A DNA stretch of 64,000 nt from Ophthalmolycus amberensis (lineage: Eukaryota > Chordata > Actinopteri > Perciformes > Zoarcidae): contig JAFEUB010001538.1 in NCBI GenBank assembly GCA_024529925.1, positions 122,413 to 186,412 on the forward strand. Direction: 5' to 3'. A program made the translations under genes and the position numbers. Shown piece by piece: positions 14,222 to 28,003 of this stretch; the stretch's first letter is position 1; each line of letters starts with the position of its first letter. The notes under the pieces were generated by a model. The model saw only the letters and a list, made by a program, of their open reading frames with translations. It ran no database searches and was not told where the DNA came from.

Positions 14222-17200
14222 TGTGTGTGTGTGTGTGTGTGTGTGCACGTCATTGAGTATGTCTGCGCTTGTGCACGTCTAAAATCATCTCTGACATTCC
14301 AGGCATTTCTTTTTGTCTCCCACCTGCTGTCCTGAACACAAAAGGGGATCCAATCAGACCTTCAGAGGTTCTGTCCCACTCACACAATCGCCACTGAACC
14401 CTGACTGTGTGCAGAGCCGCCGCTAGAACGTGCTGCTGCCCCTCAGTGACGTAGCTGTAGATTACATGTTGGGGGAACAAACCTTGACAATTGTTGTGGT
14501 ACAAACAAACAGATACACTTTTATGAAAGTTACTCTGTGACTTTTTCTACCTAAGACAACTTAGATAAGTAGTAAAAATATATGATACTGAGTTATATTT
14601 TCCTATAATTTATAATTTCACACTGTCCACTAAACCATTGCTCACTTCTGTGTATTTTCCTAAATACAGTTATGAATTTAAAAAAACACCCCATCTAAAA
14701 TAAATGGCTTTACTCTGGTTTTGGCGGATGTTCTGGCTTAAATGGTCGTGTTATTGATGCACATCAGCGGCTTTATTGGCTGAATCAGACTTAATGTGGA
14801 TAATGACTCACCACTTCACATGATGACAGCATTAGCTTTTAGCGGGCTGAACAGCCTCTCTCTTGGCTGGTCTTTACGATAAGAGCTTATAAATGTACTC
14901 AGTCAACAACATTTGCTGACTGGACATAGCCTAGAAATATGAAATGAAAACACGTCGTAGGAGGAGCGGAAGAGAGAGAGAGGGGGGGAGGAGGGAGGGG
15001 AGGTGCATGGGAAGAGCAGCTTTGCAACACAGGCCTCATTGACTGCTGTCCTCGTGGCTGTACAGTGTGCATGTGTGTGTGGTTTACCGTCACCTGAGAA
15101 CAGGTCCTCTCTGTTGACGTCCGCAGCCCGCCCACCCATGTTCCTGCCTTAGGGTTGGTGAAGAGGATGTGTCAATCAAACTTACTGGGGGCGAAATAGT
15201 GAAATGTCACACAACAGAAAAAAAAGGAGAAAAAAAAGCCCTTTTGAGTGGCACAGATGTTCTTGTGCTTGGTTGACAGAACAAGTAACCGATGTCTTAA
15301 GATAACTTTAAAAGAACCCCACTTTGTTAGCATCTGTAGCGCCCAATGAATGAGTTTCTGTGTTGTTCTGGCACAAAATCACTGGCCAGTCAGCCAAAAC
15401 CTCTTTCGCTCTAATTGGCACCAATTTGCACCCTCAAACAGACACGTAGGACGTGTAAACACACAAAAACAGGAATGAACTAATTGTTACGTAAGAGCTT
15501 TTGACTATCACGAGCATCTCTGAACAGGACAGTTAGTCAGGCTGTTACAGAAACACTTTTCTTTCTTCCTTGCGGATATACCCTTTAATTTAGCACAGAT
15601 GTCTTTTATGGGTCAATTATTGGGACTATTTTAAACAATTTTAAACACGTGAAATATTTTCAGGCAGTGGTTCCCAACCTGTTTTCTCTGACGTGCCCAA
15701 CACAGCCCTAACTCCTCTTCATCAACACTACCCATCATGTAAAGTGTGCACTTGAAACGATTTCAAAGTGGATGTTATGTAACATACTTAATCAGTTAAA
15801 TACATTTTGGTGCAACTACTTTTTCATACAAGACAGTGATCCTGTTCATAACTTAACTCATAAGACTAATATGGTAGTTTCTATTGAGCCAACATGATGA
15901 CGTTTAAAGCAGAGGCCATTTGGTTTGATCTATTCTTTACTCAAGTCTATATGTGCATTACTGTTTGTGGCCACTAGGTGGAGCCAGAGTGCTATCATTT
16001 GTGAAAAGGGTTGCGTTACAGGTCCTGTGTGTCTACTTAATTGTGCCTCCTCTGTTGTGCTGGTTTTTAAGTTACTCACAGTAGTAAGCTGATGTGCAAT
16101 CATATTTCTCTGTTTAGATGCTAAAAATCTAATAACAGCATGGAACCCATATGTGTAACATCCATTTTAAGGGCTAAGATAAATAGCATTAATCCAGACC
16201 ATAGGACGTATTTCAGATAATAATGTGACATGTTACAGTGTCCAAAGCATCAAGCAACTGATTAAAAATTATTAGGAATTCAGTGTCTCCTCGTGACCCC
16301 TCTGTCTCCTGAAGCCACTTAAGTGATTATTTTTGCGAAATAAATTCATATGCTCTGCGTGTGATTGGCCGTGACAGTAAACCAATTAAAGTTTGTTGTT
16401 GGGGTTGTTGCTAGGTAGAGCGGGAAGTGAGAGAGAGAGGTGAAGGGTGATGGGGTTACTCTTCCTGGAATCCAGAGGCCCTAAATGGGGTCACCATCTA
16501 TAGAAAAGAAGAGGGACCGCAAAACAGAATGTGGCAGTTTTTCAACAACAACTGCACACAAAAGGGCCGACTTTCTCTTTATTTGTCGACACGTAGTAGA
16601 AGTTACAGCTTTTGCATCCTGTCACTTGATTCATACCCTCGGATATGGCCATTGGTCTTAGTCTAGGGTTGCTAATCTTTTTTTTTTTATAGATTTTTAA
16701 ATATTACAAGGTTTAATTAACGGTTTACTGTTACTTTCGATTTGTATTTGCATTTTGTGACCATCATTTATGTGAGAGAGCTGTCCAAAAAGTGCATTGT
16801 CTGGCCATCATTTTAGTTAGAAACATTTAAAAAATGTACTAACATTACCAACAGAATGTGAAGAGGATAAAAATACGTCTATTTATTGTGTTGCCGAGAT
16901 ATCTACTGAAATGAGCATGCTAACCAGCTAGCCCCGGCCCGTCCTGTCTTGTAATACCAGTTGTACCTGGAGAGGCGATAGTGAGTCACTGTAGCGTCCA
17001 GTCTGTCCTCCGTCCAATATGAGAGGACCAAGAAGTAGAGCTGCCCTGAGGGCTTGTCAGTCACGTTGAAGGTACACAGTCCTTTGCGTCCTAACGTACT
17101 TCGCCAGGAGGAGATTGGGCGATGGTCCCGATCCCCCCCACTGGATCAGCAAACTTTCTTTCGCTGCCGTTACACGGTTTGTGTGCCTGGCTGAATGCGA

Positions 17201-20200
17201 GTTGCTACAGCTGTTATCTGAAGGTCCGTCTCCAGAGTTTACCAATTGAAATGTTTATATTATGACTGACTCCGCAGTTTAATGGTGCGTTTCAGTGTCT
17301 TTTAGTTCATTATTGGGACAACTTTACTTATTTAACTTAACTCTCGCTACTCTCATAAACCCCCTGTACACTACCTGCCCAAAAGACAGACAAAGTTAAC
17401 GACTAGCTAGTGAACATAGTGGAGCATTGAACCATTAAAAAGCCAAATATTCTCCTCAGAAGTTGTTGGACACCAAAACAGAGCTAATAGAGGATATAAT
17501 ATCGACATTAATTCATCAAGTGGCCAGAAACTTTACTCCAAATGAATGCAAATGTTGCACCATGTTTGTTGGATGTGTTACTAACTATGTGCTAACAAGC
17601 TTACCATAGCAACTTTAAAAGGTGATAATATGCTAATGTTACGTTTACGGTGTGTTCTGCTGCCTCCAAGTGGCCAAATAATGAATTGCCACTGCTTCAA
17701 AGTCATATTTCATGCTTTGGATATAACCCGCAGATTTGCTAACTATTATATTCAGAACAGACGCCCTCAGTATGCACTATGTGGGTGTGATGGTTTGACA
17801 GTGTCAGAGGTGATCCCCTGTTCTCTTCCTGACCCCCTCCATCCCATCCTCATCCCATCCCATGCACACACCCTTATCCCTCGGCTAATCCATGACTAAT
17901 CAAGCCTTTCCCCCTGGGGGGTCTCCTCCCTCGCCCTCTCTTTAAATCTTAAACCTATCTGCTCCATTAGAGACCACCTCACCCCTGCTGATATCCTTGG
18001 ATGCATACTTTTAGAGAGTATAGATAGGTCATAGTGCGTTTGCTACCTTGGTATTATTACTATTACTACACAGTAGTCCATGCTGCTGTAATAGTGTTGT
18101 GTTAGATCAGTCACAGGTGAGTAATTGTGACTTAATCAGTTAAAAGACCAGAACCGCAGCTGGCCGGGTCGGGTTTCTGTGTGATAGAGAAACAGTTCAT
18201 ATATTTTAGTGCGGCGGTGAGGATCTGCCTTGTTTTGAGTGTTGCTTTTTTCTCTTTAAACCTTCACTGTTACTCTGAATGTGGAATAGTTCTTTGACTG
18301 TTGTTAGTGGACACTAACTATGAGACTTCATTTATAGTTTGGCTATTGGTCCCTGATCTCAGGGTGGCGCCCTGTTATTATTAACAATTGTTAATAATCC
18401 TTTTGACATTAATGATTCCATTGATGTCTATAATTTAGTTTTTCTACTTGCTGATAACCAAACACGCCCAATCCCAACAACAGAGCAAAATGAGTCAGTT
18501 CAGTCTACCTTTCTGACATTGCCTATGCAGGTAGTGCTGGTGTCACCATCATCATCTGTCTCCTTGCACTCATAAACCCTGCTGTCTTCAAGTGAAAGAG
18601 GACGGAGACTCTTATTCTCAGGCATCTTGCCACCGGGTTTTTCCCTCGAGAAGTGTGTCGTTAAAATCAAGTGCATTGGTGTGACCACGGCCCGAATCAG
18701 CCTGAACAAACACCTCCACCAAGGGATCCTCAGCAGCAACTCCATCCCTCATCCTGGACCTCACCAGACATTTAGAGGAGCACAATACGACAGAACAGGG
18801 ATCCCTTTGTCATCACCAACACGGGGCCTCTGACCCTCTCTCCCTGATCAGTCAGCTGCTGCACAGAGAAAGTTCACACTTTATCAATTCTTCCATCCAA
18901 CCTTTTGTATTTTGTTTTCAATCTTCATTTCAGTCAGGTGACTTGTGATTATCTGCTCAGCTTTTTTTTTTTAATGCATCTGCCTTTAATATTAGAGTTT
19001 AAGAGTTCAATCAACAGAGATTGGTTTCCAGGCTTGTTTATAAAGGCTTATTGATGCATCTTATGACTGGTGAACATCATCACACCCCAGCTTAGCCATA
19101 ATCACATTGATTTTCAGACTTAGAGTGTCTGTCAGTTGTTGTCATCACCGATCCTTAAAAGCACAGTGATTAGTGATTGGCATCTGTGCAGGCGGCAAAA
19201 GTGAAGCCAATGCGGAAGTGCTTAAGCTTGCATTCTTTCTAATGGCCACCAGGGGGCGACTCCTCTGGTTGCAAGAAAAAAGAAAGTACCGTAGTCTGAT
19301 TGTATAGAGACATGACTCTACTTCTCTCTTGATTTATTCCCTCAGTAAACATTATAAACATGAGTTTATGGGCTCAATCGCTAGTTTCAAGTCTTCTTCA
19401 ATACAGCATGATGTTCATTTCGTAAATGATGGTCCATTTAGGGTCAAATAGACCATAAAGCAGGGTATGTTTTAGGGTGTGGCTACAGATTGACAGGTCG
19501 TTACCACAGTGTTGTCCCGTCTGGGAGTTGTGTTGGTGTTTTTGTCTTACAGCTTTAACTCTTTCACAGTTTGTTTTAAGATCATGAAAGTTAATTGTAA
19601 CATGTTGGACGCCTAAAAATGTCTTATTCAGTGCGCCAAACACGAGTCTCCAAAACCGTAGTCCACAAACCCATGACCGTCACGTCCACTTCTCATGCAC
19701 TGTCGATGCTTCTTCATGAGTCGGTGAGTGGGATCGTAGAGTTTACATGTCAGAGATCCCAAACTAACATGCTATTTAATACGCTGGAGATTTTTGATAT
19801 CTCCAAAACCTTAGTATGGAACTGATAATTCAAAAATGACATACTATTTCTGGTGAAATATTTTGGTGAAAAATAGAGTATGCACACTGGACACTACACC
19901 ATCGAATAGTGTCGAATAATGCGGTAGTGATGCCAATGTGTATAACAGACAATGGCTGACAGCTCTGTAACGCCAATAATGCTTCAATGTAAGTGGGTAT
20001 AAGATTGCAACGTAATATGTTTTTTTTTAATTATATTGGGGCACGGGTTACCATGGTTATGCGTCTCCAACAGGCTCTCTCAGGAAGTGACGTGGTCTTC
20101 ACAGTTCAGTGCGTCCGAAGCATTACATGTTATCATTTATTCACACAAAAGTACGTTGGATGATCAAATGCAGTGTATGCAGTGTATGCAGTGTATGCAG

Positions 20201-23200
20201 TGTATGCAGTGTATGCAGTGTATGCAGTTTATGCAGTGTATGCAGTGTATGCAGTGTATGCAGTGTATGCAGTTTATGCAGTTTATGCAGTGTATGCAGT
20301 GTATGCAGTGTATGCAGTGTATGCAGTGTATGCAGTGTATGCAGTGTATGCAGTTTATGCAGTGTATGCAGTGTATGCAGTGTATGCAGTGTATGCAGGT
20401 ATGCAGTTTATGCAGTGTATGCAGTGTATGCAGTTTATGCAGTGTATGCAGTGTATGCAGTTTATGCAGTGTATGCAGTGTATGCAGTGTATGCAGTGTA
20501 TGCAGTTTATGCAGTGTATGCAGTGTATGCAGGTGTGCAGTTTATGCAGTGTATGCAGTGTATGCAGGTATGCAGTTTATGCAGTGTATGCAGTTTATGC
20601 AGTGTATGCAGTGTATGCAGGTATGCAGTTTATGCAGTGTATGCAGTGTATGCAGTTTATGCAGTGTATGCAGTGTATGCAGTGTATGCAGTGTATGCAG
20701 TGTATGCAGTGTATGCAGTGTATGCAGTTTATGCAGTGTATGCAGTTTATGCAGTGTATGCAGTGTATGCAGTTTATGCAGTGTATGCAGTGTATGCATT
20801 GTATGCAGTGTATGCAGTGTATGCAGTGTATGCAGTGTATGCAGTTTATGCAGTGTATGCAGTGTATGCAGTTTATGCAGTGTATGCAGTGTATGCAGTG
20901 TATGCAGTGTATGCCGTGCATAATGTGCGATTGCGGACGCAGAAAGGAGTTGCCTCTTCAATTTTAAACTGACAGTGGAAGCTAAATAATACAAATAAAT
21001 GAATGGATAGAGGCTTAGAAACAGCAACACATTAAAGAGGAGCAATAATATAATGCAACAGTCATACTGATCTGTTTGAACATAAATGCACAATCCCACA
21101 TGACACATCCATGAGGTCAAGGAGCAAGAATAAACCATATTCTTCCCATTCTGCTATGTACATATTTATCAGAGATAACGCTGTAAAAAACCATGAAGAA
21201 TGAATGAATGGGCAGTATGCTTTAAATACATTTTGGGCCAATATGATTTCTCCCTTCGGGTACAATTTCACTTCCAATCAGTATAATTAGTATTAAAAGG
21301 GAAATCCTTTATGTATGGGACATGGTAAGTATAATTGCATTCCCATTTCCCAAGTCTACTCTTAAGACAAACGACTGACTTTCAAGTTTTTTGTGAAATC
21401 AGATTAGAGATGAGGGAGTAATACTTCACCCCATGTCCTTATGAAGACGTATCCCTGCTAACACCTGTGTAACGTTCTCTGGACCCATTGGTTGTGGTTT
21501 TATATGGTACTTTGTTATCTCACCTCAAGTGTCATCATTAGTAAAGACTTACATGGAGGTTTAGATGTCAAGATGTTGCCTCCCTTTAAATGAATCATGG
21601 GGTTTATCTTATTAAGGTGCTTTCATTTTGACATGTCTGCTGTATCAGCTGGTAAACACTTAATAGCAGCCTTGTGAAGGGTTATACTAAATCTGTGTTT
21701 CTATCTGCATTAGACTTGATACTCATGTACATGTGGCGTGAGGGGTAGACTGAGAGACCGCAAGTGTTTGACCCAGGGAACACACACACAGATGGGGAGG
21801 AGGAGGAGGAGGGGGGAGTCGTGAACTAACTCTCTAATCTGCTTGTCTGAGAGAAAAAGGGGAGAGAAAATCAAGTCTGCTGTGTTGTGAAGTGCCAGAG
21901 GAGGGGGAGTCGGTAATTACACAGGGAGAGGAGGGCGGGCGGGGGGGGGGATGTCAGGCAGTTAAAAAACGGGGCAAAGGACAGAGACGGACGTAGGAAG
22001 GGAGGACGTAACGAGGGGAGAAGAAAAGAGACAAAAAGGGAGAAGGAACAGAGAGGACAGCAAGAAGCTGAAAGCTTGTTCCTTGAATATTTCTTCCACC
22101 ACTGGATCTGCTGGATTAGTGAGATTTACCTGCATGCATCCTCTCATAGCAGGAGACTATATGCCTGTTTGCACGTGTGTAGTATTTGGCCGCTGCAGTT
22201 AACAGGATCGGCGTTTTTGTACATTCATGCAAGGCATAGTCAGAGGATGGGAGCCCTTCACCTCTCTCTTGCTCTCTTTCTCCTCTTCTCCTCTCCCGTA
22301 CGAGCCCAGTGGTGGAGTCACTTCTGGGCGAATCCTAACACCAGCACCAGCTCTGCTCCTCCCTCAATTCCTCCTTCTATCTCTTCTCCATCCATCACCT
22401 CCCCGGGCCTTTCTGCCACCCCGGGGGCAACAGAGTGGGTGGTGGTAAGGCATGAAGGGGTGACAGAGAAAGCTCCGGAGGGTAGTAGCACTCTGACGGA
22501 GGGGTCGGTGCTGAGCCCTACCCCCAGCCCAGGGATGTCAATCTTTGGCCCCAGCACTGCAGAACCTGGGCCGTTACATCAAGAGGAGAACGCAGGCGGA
22601 GGCAGCAAAGCCAGGGCCCAATACAAAGCACTGAAACATTGGAAGAGCGGTGAGTGTTGCAGGGACGTTGGAGAGAAGAGGCTTTTTAAAAAAGTATAGT
22701 TTGAAAAGAAGCAAAAGAGCAGCAATAACAAATAAACCCAACATAGTAGCACCTTATAAAGTTGATAATGCTAGCTCATGAGCAAGCATATTTACACATC
22801 CAGCAACAGGCGTCATTGATGTGGAGTTGTGTGTTTGTCCACCTGACGAATGTAAATCCACTCTTCTTTTAGGTCCGTGCCAAGTACTGAGGGGAAAGCG
22901 GCGCTCTTTAGCTGCAGAATGCTCTGCAAAGTTCACTATTACTGTGTGTCTGTCTGCAATTTGATGCTGGGCAGGCAGTGAAAGGTGATTTGAACTGTGC
23001 TTTTAACACACGGGTGATGAGAGTGAACCAAAAGAGAGACGTTGCAGGTCTTTAAAACCCAAACAGTTAGTTGGAAGACGCTAAAAGCTCTTTTCAGTAA
23101 ACTTATTGATTTGATCCATTGTAAATGTGAAAATATTGATGAATGTACCTTGAAGCAAGACACTGTCACAAACTGGATTTGAGCAACATGCACTTTTAAA

Positions 23201-26200
23201 TGCCAAACCAATAATAGAACAACCGTTGCTGTTGAATATCTGAAAATAATGCTTTGTTGTTTGTTCACACATGATCTAAGGGAAACTGCGTGAGACGACA
23301 CAGCTTTTTACCATCATTGGTTCAGTAGCTCATGCTGATGGGACGGTGGTTCAGTTCCTTATTCAATCCCATCTGATGTTTTAAATGTTCTCCTATCAGG
23401 GCCCAGTGTGTCACTGAAATCAGAACAGAAGTGGTTATTTCAGTAGCGTGTGCCGGTAATGTGACACAGTTCCCCCGATGTGCTCGGCATTAAATTCGTC
23501 AGAGTCAAAGAAATCTAAAGAGTGTGGGCCAGGCAGCGGGAATTCTTTTGTTTGGCGCAACAGGGTCAAGGTGGGTTTAAAAGGTTATACGTGGCAACGC
23601 TATAGGGGGGTTGTTAATATTGGTTTTGTAAGTCTCCACAAGCTGATCAGGCATCCATGCGGCCAACATGACAAGGATTAGGTTCAGGAGGAGGGAGTTA
23701 GTGTGGACAAATGTGACGCGAAACGACTCAGAGATCAGATGACCGGCAGAACGTTTGATTTGGCCACATGAATGCAATGGACTTAGTGACCGATACTGTT
23801 TAAAGCCTGACTGACCACCAAACTGTCTTATTAATAGTCTGCTTAAAGAATAGGTATGAAAAGGTATGGTAAGTATATCCAAATATGATTCACATCAGAG
23901 GGAACAATATTAACCATATCATAAAAACGACACCATAGAAGAATGAACACAGTAGTACTAGTAACGCTACTGCAGATGTAAAAACACAAAAGTAGTTCAC
24001 TTACCAAAGCTGCTGTTTGTTCACTGAAAGACAAAGTCCATCCTCCTTTCTTTGATTACAAAGAGTTCAACGACACGGTTGCACAGTAACGTTACGTCGG
24101 TGCGGTTCAGTTCCAGTAAGAAGTCCTCGATTCATGGACGCCAGTGAAGACAGTCGAGCCTCCCCAGTTGTATTTCCTGAATACGTTTGAATGCGTTTGA
24201 GGGCTGAAAATGGCCGCTCGTCAGAGGCAGCAGATATTGGGATTGTCACCGCCAAACATGCCAAAACTCTAAAAATGTAATGTCACGTAAACCCTCTACC
24301 ATATCTATAAACTTTGACTCTTACTCAGTGGCGGCTGGTCAATAGAGGGCGCTAGGGCGCCGCCCCCCCTTGAGCCACAAAAAGAAAAATAATAATAAAT
24401 GATACAAATTGTCAATAATTGTGTTTTTGAAATATAGAATGCACCCAGTAATATGTGTAAAATATGATATCTGCACAAAACATATGCTTTTCCTGCACGT
24501 CCTCTCCGCATGTCTGCATGTCTCAGCTGCGCTGGAGAAATGGCTTTTCTACAAGTAACTTTACTGCTTCAGCGTTTTGAGAAACGCTTTGTAGATTTGT
24601 TTTTACAAAATGTGAAGTGTTTGATCACGAGGTAGGCCTAAAACAAGACGAGATTATTGTCCCCAAAATTGTGCTGAGGGATTTGTCACTTTGACCCTTT
24701 CTCACCAACCCATATATTTGACCCCCTGTTTTCCCCCTGCTTTGGACCTTGAGAACTCTTCACAGCAGACATGGCAGCCATCCAAGTCATGACCGTTAAT
24801 CCTCACCAGGTTGCTGCTGCTGCTGCCAAGTCCTTCTCACACCAGATTTTAACAATAATGTCGGCCGCTATATTTCAAATGTGTGTCTCTCACAGTGCAG
24901 CAATGAAAAGTCAAACTTCTACAGTCAGTGGCCACCGGACAGCACGCTGGTTGTATCACGAGCTCTCTCAGAGCACGTCGTTACAGAGCGCTAATGACTT
25001 TGCATCTGGACCGAGGGCGTGGCGCCACGGCTTTGGTGTGTTTGTGCGTGAGCGGATTTGGTTTGCACATCTTGCGTGCACCTGTTTGCGACAATACACG
25101 TGTAAATCACTTCTGTGGGTGTGATTGACACAGACACACTCCTTAAACCCTCTAATCAGGTATGCTTCCAGTTGGTCAGGCTGATGAATTAGAGACCCCC
25201 AAATGTTGGCCTGTCTGTTCTGGTCTGGGGTTTGTGCATGTTCACGTGGGCGAGATGTGTGTTTGATGTGTGTGCAATGCATTTCTAAATGTGTGCGTGC
25301 CTGTGTGTTTGTGTGCGTGTGTGTGTGTATGACAGAGATATATGTAGCAGGGGTGATCCTGGCTGGAATGCTGAGGTGAGAGTTAGTCACCACGGGAGAC
25401 TGACTCCTTAGTGAGGGGAATCAGGGGAATGTGAAGACATCTCATCACATACACACTAGTAATTGCCGGCCGTTGTGTGCGCACTTCTGTTTTCGGAGGA
25501 TTATGTCCATGCAGGGCAGAGCAGCGAGGCGTGGGCAGAGTCGGATCAAATCAAGTCAAATCAAAGCCATGTCAAGATGATTCCGGTAGCCTCTCTTCTC
25601 TTCTCGAATGTGTTGTGTAAATTTAGCAACACACATGTAGCAGACAAAAAGAAGCCAGTTCAAACTGACATCAGCTAGAATGGCTTCTGTGCATCTCAGG
25701 AGTAAGTGTCACTTATAAGTGGATGTTTGGGTCAAGAACAAAAAAAGGATTTTACCTGTCACTCCTTCATTGTTTCCGTTCACATTCTTTTTTTTTTCTT
25801 TCCATTGTCTGTGTCCGTCAGAGCGAGGCTCAGGAGGTCACCTGGACCTGACAGAGTTGATTGGTGTTCCCCTCCCTCCCTCCGTCTCCTTCACCTCTGG
25901 CTATGAGGGCCAGCCAGCCTACAACTTCGGGCCCAACGCCAACATCGGCCGGCTCACCAAGACCTTCGTGCCAGGGTCCTTCTACAGAGACTTTGCCATC
26001 ATCGTCACGGTAATGCTAAAGAATTGAACCTATGGAAGTCCTGAACAGTACAATATTCTGTGCTTTACAGTATACTTAGTTCAAATTTGATAGCGTCCGT
26101 TAACCGCTGCATTTAAAGCCACGGTAACGCCCCTTTGGAAGAAACAGAGGGACAGCACAAACAGTGTTTGAAAAGTTGAAAGTACGGAAACCCTAAATGG

Positions 26201-27949
26201 ACATGATTCAAACTTTTTATTGAATGTTGTTATCACGAGATCACAAACGTTGTGATCTCGAGATAATGAGATAAATGTGGTAAATGTGTTCAAGCTGACA
26301 GAGAGGGACTTGGTGAAGTTAGTGGGAGGATACACGTGTGATTAAGTCCGGTTTTCAAATTAAGGGGTTTAACTAGATAATAGATAAATGCATCAGTCAT
26401 TGTCAGGAACTATTCATTATTTTGTTTACAGCAACCAAAGATCAAAGACTAAAGTCATTTTCCTCACAAGTTTGGGGGGTTTTCTCATCAATTTATTTGG
26501 GACACAGGTAACATGCTTATATCATAAATGTATTATCTTATTTTGAAAACCACACATAGTTACATGTGTATCTTTCCGCTAACTCACCGAGTTCATCACT
26601 GTCAACTCATCTGGGCCGTCTGGATGATGATTTGACCCAAACATTCGAATAGGAAATTACCTTTTATTTTCTCGTGATAACGAATGAATAATCTTATTTA
26701 CTCGACACAACAAAGATTGTTTTCTCGGGATAATGAGATTATTAACTCAATATAATTATTATCAAAATGAACTAAGTATGCCATAAAGTACTGTATGTTG
26801 TACCATATAATACTCGGTGTGATGAAAAATATTCCCACACTCAAAGTCCGGATGCAAAAAAAATAATTTAACCAACGTTTCAACATGACTTTACACTGTC
26901 TTGTGTTCCTCCTCTCTCTCATACAGTATAATAACATACATACATTTTATTCTATGCTAAAGGACAATCTTTATGGTTTGTTAACGTCATGTTATGTCAC
27001 CACCTTGTGGAATTGCGATGATAAAGCAAGAATCCATATCAAGGAACTATATTTTCTCTATTCTCTGATTTTATTTTTATTTGTCTTTCCTTAACTTGCA
27101 TGATCAAATATTATTATTAACCCTTTAGATCTGCCAATGCATTCTGTGGCTCTCTCTAGTTGTGTATTAATGTGCTAATATTGCCTCATGGTATGACTGT
27201 AGTGTTCATATATGGGAGCAAGATGCCAACTCAAATCCCTTTAGTGACCTTTGATGTCTTCTGCCTTCGCTCCAGGTGCGTCCGACCACTCAGAGAGGAG
27301 GCGTGCTCTTCGCCATCACGGACGCCCGTCAGAAGATGGTGGAGCTGGGTTTGGCCCTCACTCCGGTGCGCGGGGGCCTCCAGCGCATCCTACTGTACTA
27401 CACTGACAGGGAGCAAGCCTCCCACAGCCACAAAGCTGCGTCCTTTAGTGTCCCGGATATGACCGACCAGTGGACACGATTCACGGTGAGGACTACATCC
27501 TGCACATGTTGACCTGGATCTGAGAGAGTTATTCAGCTGATACTGACATTCAAAAATACAGGGACAAAAATCTATTTTATTGACAACCATGAGAAACTCC
27601 ATGAGAAAACGACACATCAGATAACTGTATGTGATGCGTCCATCAGGTGGTGGTGGAGCATGAAGAGGTGCGTCTCTACATGGACTGCGGAGAGGCCGAG
27701 AGGACCTCTTTCCATCGGAGGCCCGAAAGTACTCAACTTCTCGCACAATTCAGGCGTTTTCGTAGCCAATGCAGGAAGCACGGGGCTCGACAAGTTTGTG
27801 GTAAAGTGAAGGAATCCTCTAAGTGTAGTAGTGGGTGTCTTTTGGAGGACAATGACTTTTACTCTGCAGAGAGAGGGCAAGGAGAAGAAAGAATGAGACC
27901 GGCTGCCTGTGTCAATATCAATGTGTGAGGTTGGCCTCAGAATTACATT

Positions 27950-28003
<54 letters not shown>

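Noticed and set aside
20036..20972. Three overlapping plus-strand ORFs of 264-295 codons (CMQCMQ, VYAVYA, CSVCSV) and minus-strand ones
   Set aside because: They are translations of the 9-bp minisatellite, whose period is a multiple of three and which has no stop codon.
22076..22246. Upstream extension of the long-form reading frame
   Set aside because: The frame is open but has no ATG before 22247, and a signal peptide starts cleanly at 22247.
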